Part shown: piece after piece, positions 8,694 through 17,435 of the stretch | Layout of the letters: each line of letters begins with the position of its first letter | Position numbering within the stretch: position 1 is the first letter of the stretch | From: Acidobacteriota bacterium | Lineage (GTDB): Bacteria > Acidobacteriota > Vicinamibacteria > Vicinamibacterales > 2-12-FULL-66-21 | Length of the DNA: 64,000 bases | Assembly (NCBI GenBank): GCA_003222675.1 | Contig: QHWT01000038.1 | Coordinates: 2,924-66,923 of the forward strand | Direction: 5' to 3' | Notes under the pieces: model-generated | What the model saw: only the letters and a program-made list of their open reading frames with translations | The model's database searches: none | Told to the model about the DNA's origin: nothing | Program-made: the position numbers and the translations under genes

Positions 8694-10454
8694 TCACAAG
8701 GCCGGGCCTGCCGATTCAACTCTTCGACCGGGCTCGGGGCGACCCCCCTGAGCGCTGAGCAGGCTGACGAAACTGCCGACAATCAGCACGACGCCGACGC
8801 CGAGCGGATTGTGCCACAGATACGAAACGTCTCGCGTGCGCGGGTGAAACGCAAAGGCGAGGACGGTCGCGATCCCGGCGAGCAAGCCGACGAATGCCCC
8901 GGTCCCGGTGGCGCGCCTGGATGCGAGGGCGAGGATGAACACGCCAAGCAGCGAGCCGTAGAAAATGGAGCCGAACCGATTGACGACCTCAATGAGCGAT
9001 CCGAGGCCGACGGCCACGCTTGCGACGAGGCACGCGATGATCCCCCATGCGCCGGTTGCGAGCTTCGATACGGCCAGGTAGTGCGCGTCCGATGCCTCCG
9101 GCTTCAGCAGTCGCCGATACACGTCGATGACAGTAGCGGTCGAGAGCGAGTTCAGCTCCGCCGCGATGCTCGACATCGCCGCCGCGAAGATGGCGGCAAT
9201 CATCAGCCCGACCAGACCGATCGGCATCTTCGTCGTGACGAACGTCGGAAACACATAGTTCACGTCGGCAGCCGGCGTGTCACCCGTCGTTCCCTTGAAC
9301 TTGTCGTCGTGCGTGATGTCGTTGACCAGCGCGGCCGCACGGATGCGGATGTCCTTCAGGCTGGCGCTTGCGGCACGGAAAGACTCCCGCGCCACCTCAC
9401 GCCTGGCGTCGTCTTGGGCCGCTGCGAGCGCAGTCGCCGCATTCCGCCGGGATTCGAAGGCGTGCGAGAACTCCGCATTGAGCGCGGCATAGTCCACCGC
9501 CCGCGCGCTTTCCTGGATCGTCTTCGCATGCTCCGTGTTGAAGAGCATCGGCGGCTGGTTGAAAAGGTAGAACACGAAGAGCAGCACGCCGGTGAGCAGG
9601 ACGAGCGCCTGGAGCGGGATCTTGAAGTACGCGCTCATCAGCAGCGAGTGACGCCCCTCATCGATCGACTTGGCCGTCAGATAACGCTGCACCTGGCTCT
9701 GGTCGCACCCGAAGTACGAGAGCATGAGGAAGAGGCCGCCCAGCATGCCCGACCAAAACGTGTAGGTCTGGCGCCAGTCAAACCGAAAATCGATCGCGTT
9801 CGTCCGTCCTGCCGCGCCAGCGACGTGAAGCGCCTGCACCACGCTCACGTCCTGCGGCAGCCCCACGATCAGCACTGCCACCGCCGCGATCAGGCCCGCG
9901 ACAATGACCGCCATCTGCTTGACGTCGGTCCACGTGACGGCCTGCACACCTCCGACCATCGTGTAGAGCACGGTCGGCAGACCGATCAGGAGAATCGTCA
10001 GCGTCAGGTTCCATCCGAGGACGATGGAGAGAATGACCGCCGGCGCGGCAACGATCACGCCGCACGACAGGCCACGCGAGCAGAGAAAGAGTACGCTCGC
10101 CAGCGTCCGCGTCTTCAGATCGAACCGGCGCTCGAGGTATTCGTACGCAGTGAACACTTTCGCTCGATAGAAAAACGGGACGAGCGTCACCGACAGGATG
10201 ATCATCGCGAGCGGCAGGCCAAAATAGAACTGGATGAACCGCATCCCGTCGGCATAGGCCTGCCCCGTTGTCCCCACCAGTGTGATGGCGCTCAGTTGCG
10301 TCGCCATGACCGACAGTCCGACCGCCCACCACGGCAGGCTGCGGTTGGCCAGGAAGTAACCTTCCACTTCGTTGGTCGCGGTAGACCGCTTCAGCCCGTC
10401 GTAGACGATCCACACCAGGTAGGCCAGAACCACCAGCCAGTCGACTAGACGCAT
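8694..10454 (-). CDS. Sodium:solute symporter (SSS family)
   Basis: The 586-residue integral membrane protein has about 13-14 hydrophobic segments and SSS hallmarks near the N-terminus ([18 protein letters not shown], then [17 protein letters not shown]) and in the core ([14 protein letters not shown]). Around residues 300-400 it carries a long hydrophilic Ala/Arg/Glu-rich loop, typical of an acidobacterial/planctomycete subgroup. It should import an organic solute using a sodium gradient; the solute is unknown. The ATG at 10454 is preferred to an upstream one that runs into the small protein gene. The neighbouring D-aminoacylase suggests an amino-acid or peptide-derived substrate. Confidence 0.92.
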   Translation of the reverse strand: MRLVDWLVVLAYLVWIVYDGLKRSTATNEVEGYFLANRSLPWWAVGLSVMATQLSAITLVGTTGQAYADGMRFIQFYFGLPLAMIILSVTLVPFFYRAKVFTAYEYLERRFDLKTRTLASVLFLCSRGLSCGVIVAAPAVILSIVLGWNLTLTILLIGLPTVLYTMVGGVQAVTWTDVKQMAVIVAGLIAAVAVLIVGLPQDVSVVQALHVAGAAGRTNAIDFRFDWRQTYTFWSGMLGGLFLMLSYFGCDQSQVQRYLTAKSIDEGRHSLLMSAYFKIPLQALVLLTGVLLFVFYLFNQPPMLFNTEHAKTIQESARAVDYAALNAEFSHAFESRRNAATALAAAQDDARREVARESFRAASASLKDIRIRAAALVNDITHDDKFKGTTGDTPAADVNYVFPTFVTTKMPIGLVGLMIAAIFAAAMSSIAAELNSLSTATVIDVYRRLLKPEASDAHYLAVSKLATGAWGIIACLVASVAVGLGSLIEVVNRFGSIFYGSLLGVFILALASRRATGTGAFVGLLAGIATVLAFAFHPRTRDVSYLWHNPLGVGVVLIVGSFVSLLSAQGGRPEPGRRVESAGPAL

Positions 10455-10464
10455 CGGAGGGAAA

Positions 10465-10578
10465 TCAACTGAAGATGCGCTCGAACAACCAGAGCGCAGC
10501 AATGACGGCCGCTTCGCAGACGACCACCATCACGTACTTGCGGGACAGATCGCCAGAGTCAGCGCCGCCGGAAGGCAT
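10465..10578 (-). CDS. Small single-span membrane protein before the symporter
   Basis: A 37-residue product (starting [17 protein letters not shown], ending WLFERIFS) consists of a short polar N-terminus and one hydrophobic helix. It ends 10 bp before the symporter start on the same strand. Upstream codons are repeat-derived, which is why I place the start at 10578. Small subunits encoded just before SSS transporters are common, so an accessory or assembly role is plausible but unproven. No clear ribosome-binding site is visible. Confidence 0.5.
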   Translation of the reverse strand: MPSGGADSGDLSRKYVMVVVCEAAVIAALWLFERIFS

Positions 10579-10593
10579 TTGGGAAAGTATATG

Positions 10594-10678
10594 TCGAGGC
10601 GCGAGGCGAGATGTGCGGGGCGCGAGGCCTGATGTGCGAAGGACCCCCGGAGCCTGAAGACTGAAGCCTGAAGCCCGA
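10594..10678. repeat. Word repeats (GCGAGGC / CTGAAGC types)
   Basis: Two arrays touch here: irregular GAGGCGCGAGGC and GATGTGCG units (10594-10640) and a CCTGAAGACTGAAGCCTGAAGC stretch (10651-10677). They fill the gap between the small membrane protein and the lipoprotein gene and end exactly at the stop codon of the latter. Only short imperfect self-complementarity is visible. Confidence 0.65.
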
Positions 10679-11116
10679 CTACGCGCTCGGCGCGCCGAGA
10701 CCATTATCGACGCGATAGGCGGGCCCGCGCGGCCGAAGGATGCGCGTGGCGCCGATCACGAACTCGACGTGTGAATCCGTATCACCTTTGTCCAGGTTCA
10801 CGACGTCAGGCCGCGCAACCAGCGTTTCGCCGTCGCGCAGCGGCAGTTCCAGCCGGTACTTCCCCGCGGGCACCTGGCTTGTAAATCCGCCATTGGAGCT
10901 CGTCGTCGTGCTGTGACGCTCGCCGGTCGCGACATTCACGATCTCGACCGTCCGGCCGCTGACGGGCGACGCGCCTTCGGGGCCGCGAATCGTCCCGGTG
11001 ATCGTGGCTCGAGCGGCCGCTGGTTTGGGTCCGGCATCGGGCGCCGGAACGGTCCGCTGACATGCAGTCGAGAGAAGCAAAGCAACGAACCCCACTATCA
11101 GCGCCAGGACTGACAT
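10679..11116 (-). CDS. Putative lipoprotein with carboxypeptidase-regulatory-like domain
   Basis: The 145-residue protein has a hydrophobic leader ending STAC at about residue 19, an imperfect lipobox, so lipid anchoring is likely though not certain. Residues 35-115 form one beta-sandwich of the CarboxypepD_reg/SpaA-like kind (ATITGTIRGPEG, GRTVEIVNVATGE, SNGGFTSQVPAGKYRLEL). Such domains usually serve structural or adhesive roles. The start is the ATG at 11116; a longer version has no leader. It is on the same strand as the symporter set, but about 100 bp of repeats separate them, so co-transcription is uncertain. Confidence 0.75.
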   Translation of the reverse strand: MSVLALIVGFVALLLSTACQRTVPAPDAGPKPAAARATITGTIRGPEGASPVSGRTVEIVNVATGERHSTTTSSNGGFTSQVPAGKYRLELPLRDGETLVARPDVVNLDKGDTDSHVEFVIGATRILRPRGPAYRVDNGLGAPSA

Positions 11117-11512
11117 CCAACGGGGGCAATAGTGGCAAGTCGTTTCTCGCGTGATGGTCACGGCTCGCGATTGTGCAAGCGAAAGGCCACGGGAACAGAA
11201 GCGGTATCGAGGTTGCACAGATTACGGCTCGGGTCGAAGCTCGACCATGCGGGAAGGGAGAGGCTCAGGCCGGACATCAATGATTCCAACGCAAAACCAG
11301 GCGCTGCTCCCAGAACGAGCCGTGCGGTCACTTCTCCAGGTCACTCCGGCCTCGACACTTTACGTACACTTGGCAGTCAGCTGCACTCCCTTCCCGCACG
11401 CACACCAACAAGTCACCGATGATTGCCCTTGGCTGCTGATGCCGGAGTTGCGCCTCCGTTACCGGGCTCGGCCGTGGACCGCTACGCGATTGTTTCTGTC
11501 GGAGCCGCTGAC
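11117..11512. other. Divergent intergenic region, no gene seen
   Basis: These 396 bp separate the minus-strand lipoprotein gene from the plus-strand exporter genes, so promoters for both directions are expected. I could not find a convincing -35/-10 pair with proper spacing, nor a sigma-54 site, and none of the short reading frames looks coding. Confidence 0.5.
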
Positions 11513-12340
11513 ATGAGCACCGTCATCATCCGTCCCGCTTCCTCGGCATGGCTTCATCTGGGAGACCACCTCGTACGGCTGCGCGAGTACACCGATCTCC
11601 TCCATACATTGAGCCTGCACCGCATCAGCGTGCGTTACAAGCAGACGTCGCTCGGCGTGTTGTGGGCTGTGCTGCAGCCGCTGCTGATGATGGTCATCTT
11701 CACCGGCGTGTTCTCCGTCCTTGCGAAGATGCCGAGCGAAGGGGCGCCGTACGCGCTCTTCGCTTACACGGCGCTGCTCCCGTGGACGTTCTTCAGTACA
11801 ACCGTCGCGAACGCGACCAACTCGCTCGTGACGCACACGCACCTGATCACAAGAGTCTACTTTCCACGAGAAATCCTTCCAATCACCTACTTGATTGCGG
11901 GAGTGTTCGATTTCGCGATCGGATTTTTCGTGCTGCTCGGGCTGATGGCGTGGTTTCACGTCCCGCTGACGCTGCAGATGTGGAACCTGATCCCTGTGAT
12001 CGCGCTGCTCGCCGCCTGGAGCCTCTCGGTCTCGCTTGTCCTCGCGGTCGTGCAGGTGCGCTTCCGCGATATCGGCGTGGCGCTGCCGGTGCTGCTGCAA
12101 CTCTGGATGTTCGGCTCTCCGATCATTTATCCATTGAGCGCGCTTCCTGAGAGCTGGCGGACCTGGTACCTCCTCAATCCGATGGCGGGCATTGTCTCCT
12201 CGTGCCGCGACATCCTGCTGCGAGGCGTCGCCCCGGATCCCGTTCCGCTGCGGTTTGCCATGATCGTGACGGTGATTGCGTTACCAATCGCCTACTTGTT
12301 CTTCAAACGCGCCGAAGCCACGATGGCGGACCTTATCTAG
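11513..12340 (+). CDS. ABC-2 type polysaccharide exporter, permease subunit (Wzm-like)
   Basis: The 275-residue integral membrane protein has six hydrophobic segments and the ABC-2 signature start (HRISVRYKQTSLGVLWAVLQPLLMMVIF), as in O-antigen/teichoic-acid export permeases Wzm and TagG. Start ATG 11513 has GGAG eight bases upstream. The ATP-binding partner starts 2 bp after its stop. Together they should export a lipid-linked polysaccharide across the inner membrane. Glycosyltransferases directly downstream fit assembly of that glycan. Confidence 0.92.
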   Translation: MSTVIIRPASSAWLHLGDHLVRLREYTDLLHTLSLHRISVRYKQTSLGVLWAVLQPLLMMVIFTGVFSVLAKMPSEGAPYALFAYTALLPWTFFSTTVANATNSLVTHTHLITRVYFPREILPITYLIAGVFDFAIGFFVLLGLMAWFHVPLTLQMWNLIPVIALLAAWSLSVSLVLAVVQVRFRDIGVALPVLLQLWMFGSPIIYPLSALPESWRTWYLLNPMAGIVSSCRDILLRGVAPDPVPLRFAMIVTVIALPIAYLFFKRAEATMADLI

Positions 12341-12342
12341 CC

Positions 12343-13539
12343 ATGATTGACGTGCGCTTCGAACACGTCTCCAAGCGATACCGCCTGCGCCAGCACGCGC
12401 GATACCCCGCGCGGCGCGAGCAGGAGTTCTGGGCGGTACGCGATCTGAGCTTCGATGTGCAGCACGGAGAAACGGTCGGACTCATCGGTCACAACGGCGC
12501 CGGCAAGAGCACGATCCTGAAGCTGCTCTCGCGTATTACCGCACCCACGGCCGGGACCATTACGTTGAACGGCCGCCTTGCGGCGCTCATCGAAGTGGGG
12601 TCCGGCTTTCACCCGGAGCTGACGGGACGGGAGAACATCTTTCTCAGTGGCTCCATCCTCGGCATGAAGCGGCGCGAGATCGCGCGGAAACTCGATCGGA
12701 TCATCGAGTTCTCGGGCGTCGAGCGGTTCGTCGACATGCCCGTCAAGTGGTACTCGTCGGGCATGTTCGTGCGTCTGGGATTCAGCGTCGCGGCGCACCT
12801 CGAAGCGGACATCCTGCTCGTCGACGAAGTGCTCGCCGTCGGCGACGCGGCCTTCCAGATTCGCTGCTACGAGCGCATCGGCGAGCTGCGCCGCGCCGGC
12901 ACGACGATGCTGTTCATCTCGCACGATCTCGTGTCGATCGAGAAACTGTCGGATCGCGTGATGCTCATGGATCACGGCCGGCTCGTGGCCTCCGGTGAAC
13001 CGCGCGCCATCGTTCGCGAGTATCAGCAACTCGTCGCGTCCACCTATGCCAGCGACGTCGCGGATGCGGTCATGCCGTCAGGCACCGGAGTGGCACGCAT
13101 CACCGACGTCCGGTTCCTGAAGCGGGACGGGGGCGAGATCTTCAGCACCTGCACCGGAGATCCGCTCCGCGCCCTTGTCGACATCGACATCACCTCGCTG
13201 GTGCATGACGCGGTCGTCGAGGTGTTCTATTACTCGCGAGACGGACGCACGCTGCACTGCCAGCAGAGCACCGCCCTCAGCGGCGGCCCTTTCAGCCTGG
13301 CGCCGGGACGCCGCCGCCTCGAGTTCACGTGCGAGTCGATGGGACTGCAGCCCGGGATCTACGCCATCGGCGCAACCGTCCGCGAGCGCGGGGGCGCCCG
13401 CACCATCGACTGGTGGTACGGGGGGGGCGTGCTGGCCGTTGAACCCGGAAAATCGGTACGCGGGCACTTTTACGCGCCGCACGAATGGAGGTGGGCCGAT
13501 GCCGGCAATGCGCCTGAGCATCATCCTGCCGACGTTTAA
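12343..13539 (+). CDS. ABC polysaccharide exporter, ATP-binding subunit with C-terminal glycan-binding domain (Wzt-like)
   Basis: The 398-residue protein has an N-terminal ATPase domain: Walker A GHNGAGKST, a WYSSGMFVRLGFSVA stretch in place of the usual LSGGQ signature (normal for Wzt/TagH), Walker B ILLVDEVLAVGD and the switch His in FISHD. Residues from about 245 on form a separate beta-rich domain like the Wzt C-terminal domain, which in characterised systems recognises the modified end of the O-antigen chain. Its 3' end overlaps the next glycosyltransferase gene by 41 bp. Confidence 0.92.
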   Translation: MIDVRFEHVSKRYRLRQHARYPARREQEFWAVRDLSFDVQHGETVGLIGHNGAGKSTILKLLSRITAPTAGTITLNGRLAALIEVGSGFHPELTGRENIFLSGSILGMKRREIARKLDRIIEFSGVERFVDMPVKWYSSGMFVRLGFSVAAHLEADILLVDEVLAVGDAAFQIRCYERIGELRRAGTTMLFISHDLVSIEKLSDRVMLMDHGRLVASGEPRAIVREYQQLVASTYASDVADAVMPSGTGVARITDVRFLKRDGGEIFSTCTGDPLRALVDIDITSLVHDAVVEVFYYSRDGRTLHCQQSTALSGGPFSLAPGRRRLEFTCESMGLQPGIYAIGATVRERGGARTIDWWYGGGVLAVEPGKSVRGHFYAPHEWRWADAGNAPEHHPADV

Positions 13540-14422
13540 CCGCGTCGCCGCGCTGCGCTGCGCGCTCAGGGCGCTTCTGCTCCAGACGGCCCCGCCCGAC
13601 GCGTACGAAGTGATCGTCGTCGACAACAACTGCAGCGACGGCACGGCGGAGTTCCTCGAATCGATGGTGGATACGCGCGTCCGCTGCTTGCGCGAGTCAC
13701 GGCAGGGTGTCTCACACGCGCGCAATACAGCCATCGCCGCCGCCCGTGGCGACATCCTCGCCTTCACGGACGACGACGTGGAGACCGCACCCGACTGGGT
13801 CGCGACGATCATCGACGCGCTCGACCTACGGCCCGACGTCGACGGTGTTGGTGGACGCGTCCTGCCGGCATGGGCTGCGCGACGTCCTGCCTGGTTGACG
13901 CGCGCGCACTGGGGCCCGCTCGCGCTGCAGGATCATGGCGATGAACCGCGCACATTCGATCGCGCGTCGCCGATCGGGCTCATCGGCGCGAATCTCGCGC
14001 TGCGCGCCGCGGTGCTGCACCGCGTTGGTGAATTCTCTCTCGACGTCCAGCGCGTGCGCGACGGCATCGGATCCACCGAGGATCACGATCTCCTGCATCG
14101 GGTGTATGGGTCCGGCGGCTGCATGCTCTACCTGCCGGGAATGCTCGTCATCGCGCGAGTGCAGTCAGACAGATGCGCACGCGCGTACCATCGGAGATGG
14201 CACGACGGCCACGGTCGCTTTTACGCGTTGATGCGTTTGCCGGAAATGGAACGCACGCGCACGACCGTCGCGGGTGTGCCGGCTCACCTGCTGCGCGCCG
14301 CGGCGTCTGACGCGGCCGCGTGGCTCGGCAGCATGTTATCCGGTCGGTGGGACGATGCCTTCCGGGCAGAGCTCCGGCTGCGATTCTTTGCCGGATTCGC
14401 GCGCACGAGGTTCGGCAAGTGA
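13499..14422 (+). CDS. Glycosyltransferase family 2
   Basis: The 307-residue protein opens with the GT-A pattern LSIILPTFNR, followed by VIVVDNNCSDGT and the metal/nucleotide site FTDDDVE, typical of inverting GT2 enzymes. The region after residue 150 contains GANLALRAAVL and an acidic EDHDLL motif that often positions the catalytic base. ATG 13499 has GGAGGT seven bases upstream and lies inside the end of the ATPase gene, so it belongs to the same operon. Donor sugar and acceptor are unknown; a role in the exported glycan is inferred from context. Confidence 0.9.
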   Translation: MPAMRLSIILPTFNRVAALRCALRALLLQTAPPDAYEVIVVDNNCSDGTAEFLESMVDTRVRCLRESRQGVSHARNTAIAAARGDILAFTDDDVETAPDWVATIIDALDLRPDVDGVGGRVLPAWAARRPAWLTRAHWGPLALQDHGDEPRTFDRASPIGLIGANLALRAAVLHRVGEFSLDVQRVRDGIGSTEDHDLLHRVYGSGGCMLYLPGMLVIARVQSDRCARAYHRRWHDGHGRFYALMRLPEMERTRTTVAGVPAHLLRAAASDAAAWLGSMLSGRWDDAFRAELRLRFFAGFARTRFGK

Positions 14423-15321
14423 CGCGGCCCTCTGTCGACGTGTCGATCCTGATTCCGTGCTACAACCAGGCGGCATATCTGGGCGACGCCATTCGCAGCA
14501 TCGAGCCAGGCTCGCACGCCATAGAGGTCATCGTCATCGACGACGGGTCCACCGATGGTTCGAGTGACGTCGCCGCGTCCTTTGTCGGGGTCGGTTGCAT
14601 CAGACAGCGTAACCAGGGCCTCGCTGCCGCGCGCAATGCGGGGCTGGACCGCGCAACCGGCCGCTACGTCATTTTCCTCGACGCCGACGACCGACTCCTG
14701 CCAGGCGCCGTCGAGCGTGGAGCGCGCGCGCTCGACTCGCATCCCGCGTGCGTGATGGCGTTTGGGCGCTGCGTGATGATGGGTCCTGACGGGCGCCACT
14801 GGCCGACATCCAATCTGCCCCGCATCGATCGCGATCATCACGCCGCGCTCCTGCGCCGGAACGTGATCTGGATGCCCGCCGCCGCGATCTTTCGACGCGA
14901 GGCACTCATCGCCGTTGGGGGGGTCGCCGCCGGATTCGACGCTGCGGCGGACTACGATCTCTACCTGAGAATCACCAGACGCTGGCTCGTGCACGATCAC
15001 GCGGAGTTCGTGGCGGCGTATCGCCGTCACGCCGGCAACATGAGCCGCGACGCGTCACGGATGCTGCGCGAAACGCTCGTCGTCATGCGGCGGCATGTGC
15101 CGGGTGATGCCGCGTTGCTCGAGGCCTGGCAACAGGGGTGCGATCGCTGGCGCGGCTTTTACGGGACGCAGCTGGTCGAAGAGATCAGAGCCCACGTGCG
15201 CCGGCGAGAGGCCATAGCTGCTGCCCGGAAGGTCATGACACTCGCATGTTGGCATCCCGCCGGTCTTATCCGTGAAATCACGAAGAAGACCCGCCTGGTC
15301 GCGCGCAGGCTGACCGCCTGA
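14419..15321 (+). CDS. Glycosyltransferase family 2
   Basis: The 300-residue protein shows SILIPCYNQAAYLGDAI, VIVIDDGSTDGS and LDADDRL, the classic GT2 nucleotide-sugar and DxD motifs. I set the start at GTG 14419, which overlaps the upstream stop by 4 bp (GTGA); the residues before it are out of family. After about residue 215 the chain is helical and basic, probably lying on the membrane. It is the last plus-strand gene of the export cluster and converges with a methyltransferase gene at 15389. Confidence 0.9.
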   Translation: MTRPSVDVSILIPCYNQAAYLGDAIRSIEPGSHAIEVIVIDDGSTDGSSDVAASFVGVGCIRQRNQGLAAARNAGLDRATGRYVIFLDADDRLLPGAVERGARALDSHPACVMAFGRCVMMGPDGRHWPTSNLPRIDRDHHAALLRRNVIWMPAAAIFRREALIAVGGVAAGFDAAADYDLYLRITRRWLVHDHAEFVAAYRRHAGNMSRDASRMLRETLVVMRRHVPGDAALLEAWQQGCDRWRGFYGTQLVEEIRAHVRRREAIAAARKVMTLACWHPAGLIREITKKTRLVARRLTA

Positions 15322-15388
15322 AGCCCGAAGCCACACAAGGAAAGGGCGCACTGAATTCGCCTGGCGTCCGCATTTTTAGACGCAAGAA

Positions 15389-16201
15389 TCACGCTGGCCG
15401 CGCGATTCCAGCGGCCGAGATCTCTGCGGCCAGCCGGCGCGAGCTGAGCGCGTCCGGCAGATCGTGCTGCAAGGCGGGAGTAACCGCGGTGCAGACGACT
15501 GTGTGCGCGAAGGCCTCCATAGCGCGAAAGTCGACGCGAAACCCGGCCGTCTTCACGAGCGACTCGAGGCAGCTCGGCGTGAGGCCCCAGAACCAGTTGC
15601 CGTATCCCGCCGACGGCTCGAACTCCCTGCTGATGCCCGCCTGGTGCAGCAAGCCGAGCGACTTGAGGTTCCACAGCTCCCGGCTGCGCGCGTCGAGCAT
15701 CGGAAAATACACCGCGGCATTCGGAAGGCCGCGCACCTCGGGGATCGTCGACGTGCGCAGGATGAGCGTTTCGCGGCAGATGCGCCGCAGCGCGACGAGC
15801 ACATCGAACGGACTCGGGTGGTGATACAGCACGCCGGCGCAGAAGACCACATCCACTTCGCCGATCTGATCGAGCGTGTCCGCCCGCGTGATGTCGCCGA
15901 GCACGAACTCGACGCGCGATCCACCCGCGCGGTGCTTCTCCTCGAATTCAGGCGTGGGACCGAATACGTCCACCGCCGTTACTCTCGTTGCGCCAGCTTC
16001 CTCGGCGATGAATGCGTATTCGCCGTTCACTCCCCACATGCAGCCGATGTCCGCGAACGAGCGGCCGGGCGCGTGCCGCCGGACGTATTCCGGCAGGCGA
16101 TCGTAGCTGCCCAGGACGTCTCCCTTCCGCGCCCGCCATCGGCGCCAGAAGAGATTAAGACGTGGGAGTTTGAGTGAGCGGACCTTCCATCGATACAGCA
16201 T
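15389..16201 (-). CDS. Class I SAM-dependent methyltransferase
   Basis: The 270-residue protein has a basic N-terminus, motif I FADIGCMWGVNGEYAF near residue 50, an acidic residue at the end of strand 2 (VTAVDVFG), and the VVFCAGVLYHHPSPFDVL region characteristic of DUF1698/TylF-like small-molecule methyltransferases. Lying at the end of a minus-strand glycosyltransferase series, and overlapping the upstream one by 47 bp, it may methylate a sugar of the surface glycan; the substrate is not determinable from sequence. Confidence 0.85.
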   Translation of the reverse strand: MLYRWKVRSLKLPRLNLFWRRWRARKGDVLGSYDRLPEYVRRHAPGRSFADIGCMWGVNGEYAFIAEEAGATRVTAVDVFGPTPEFEEKHRAGGSRVEFVLGDITRADTLDQIGEVDVVFCAGVLYHHPSPFDVLVALRRICRETLILRTSTIPEVRGLPNAAVYFPMLDARSRELWNLKSLGLLHQAGISREFEPSAGYGNWFWGLTPSCLESLVKTAGFRVDFRAMEAFAHTVVCTAVTPALQHDLPDALSSRRLAAEISAAGIARPA

Positions 16202-17435
16202 GGCGTCTCACAGGTGCGCTCCGGCCGAACCGCCGCACGCGGCGGCGCGACTGCCAGAGCGCCCAGGGACCGGCGAGATTGCCGGCGATCTCCGTGACAA
16301 TCAGGTTCAGTGGATAGTCGCTTCGGCCGCGGACGCGCCAGTAGGCGCGCCAGCAATACACCTTCGGCAGCGAGTAGCCGAGACGCACGAGCGCGCGCCG
16401 ATCGCGATCGCGCAGCCACGTCGTCAGTTGATACGCCACATGTCCCTTGCTGTAGCAGTAGATCTGATGCCTCAGCGACTCGTGGTCGCGGCGATGACGG
16501 TGCCAGACCCACGCCGTCGGCTCGTACGCGATCGTGTGGCCGGCCTTGAGGATTTTGTAGAAGAGGTACGTGTCTTCGCTGCAGCCGGTGGGCATGCCGG
16601 CGCCCAGCGCTTCGTCGAGCAGCCCGATCTCCGGCCACTGAAAGATCGTAGCGCGAAACGCGGCGTTCGCGGTCGCGCCAAGCTGCCACGTCGGCACGGC
16701 GCCGCGAAGCGATCGGAACCAGCCGCCGTCCACTTCGAAGCGATTGAAGCCTTTACCCAGGCCGCCGTACGCCTCGAAGCGACACTGTGCTTTCGTCTCG
16801 AGCTCCACTGGCAGCACGTGGCCGGTGACGGCCATCACCTCCGGCCGGGCGAACGGCGCGACCAGCCGCTCCAGCCACCCCGCGGGCACCATGACATCAT
16901 CGTCGATCGCGATGAGAACGTCGCCCGTTGCCACCGAGAAGCCCGCGTTGCGGGCAAACGACAGTCCGGGGCGCGGTTCCGAGATCAGGACGACATTTGG
17001 AAAGTCGTGCACCACTTGCGGTGTAGGGCTCGTGCCGGGACGATTGTCGACGACCACGATTTCAACGCGGCGCGTTGAGACCTGTGCCTGCAGTGCCATG
17101 AGACAGCGGCGCAGATCGTCCGGGCGGTTGCACGTGGGGACGACGATCGATACCGACACGTTGTGCCCGAGTGGCGCAGGCTCCGGGACGCCGAGTTGCC
17201 GCGCAACCGCTCGCTGCATCAACTGGTACGAGAGGCTGCTGGCGACCGCATCGCGAAGGCGCGTGACGGAGATCGGTCCGCGCGCGTTCCCGATGTCGAT
17301 GCTGCCGATGAGTGCGCCTCCATCGAGAACGAAGACCCTGGTGCGTGGGTATTCGCTGACGTCAGCAATCGGACGGAGCGGCTCGCGCAATTCGATCGTG
17401 CGGACGGCGATCGGCCAGTCTTTACGGCGCTTCAT
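16155..17435 (-). CDS. Glycosyltransferase family 2 with extra N-terminal domain
   Basis: This 426-residue protein has about 110 N-terminal residues of an unnamed domain (RVFVLDGGALIGSIDI, followed by a helix), then a GT2 domain: VSIVVPTCNRPDDLRRCL, EIVVVDNRP, IAIDDDVMVP, and GCSEDTYLFYKILKAGH, with a tail of helices. The protein that precedes it in the operon has the same architecture and shares YGG..GF.R and RSD.P..LIV.E motifs, so they are paralogues. The ATG at 17435 overlaps the previous stop by 4 bp, which decides the start. Expected to act in glycan synthesis at the inner membrane. Confidence 0.88.
   Translation of the reverse strand: MKRRKDWPIAVRTIELREPLRPIADVSEYPRTRVFVLDGGALIGSIDIGNARGPISVTRLRDAVASSLSYQLMQRAVARQLGVPEPAPLGHNVSVSIVVPTCNRPDDLRRCLMALQAQVSTRRVEIVVVDNRPGTSPTPQVVHDFPNVVLISEPRPGLSFARNAGFSVATGDVLIAIDDDVMVPAGWLERLVAPFARPEVMAVTGHVLPVELETKAQCRFEAYGGLGKGFNRFEVDGGWFRSLRGAVPTWQLGATANAAFRATIFQWPEIGLLDEALGAGMPTGCSEDTYLFYKILKAGHTIAYEPTAWVWHRHRRDHESLRHQIYCYSKGHVAYQLTTWLRDRDRRALVRLGYSLPKVYCWRAYWRVRGRSDYPLNLIVTEIAGNLAGPWALWQSRRRVRRFGRSAPVRRHAVSMEGPLTQTPTS

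Noticed and set aside
8688-10448. 586-residue open frame on the plus strand
   Set aside because: It is antisense to the sodium:solute symporter gene, which has clear transmembrane and family motifs; the long frame is a by-product of GC-rich codon use.
15364-15385. Terminator between the convergent glycan operons (GCGTC...GACGC)
   Set aside because: The stem is only five bases and the T-run lies inside the loop instead of after the stem.
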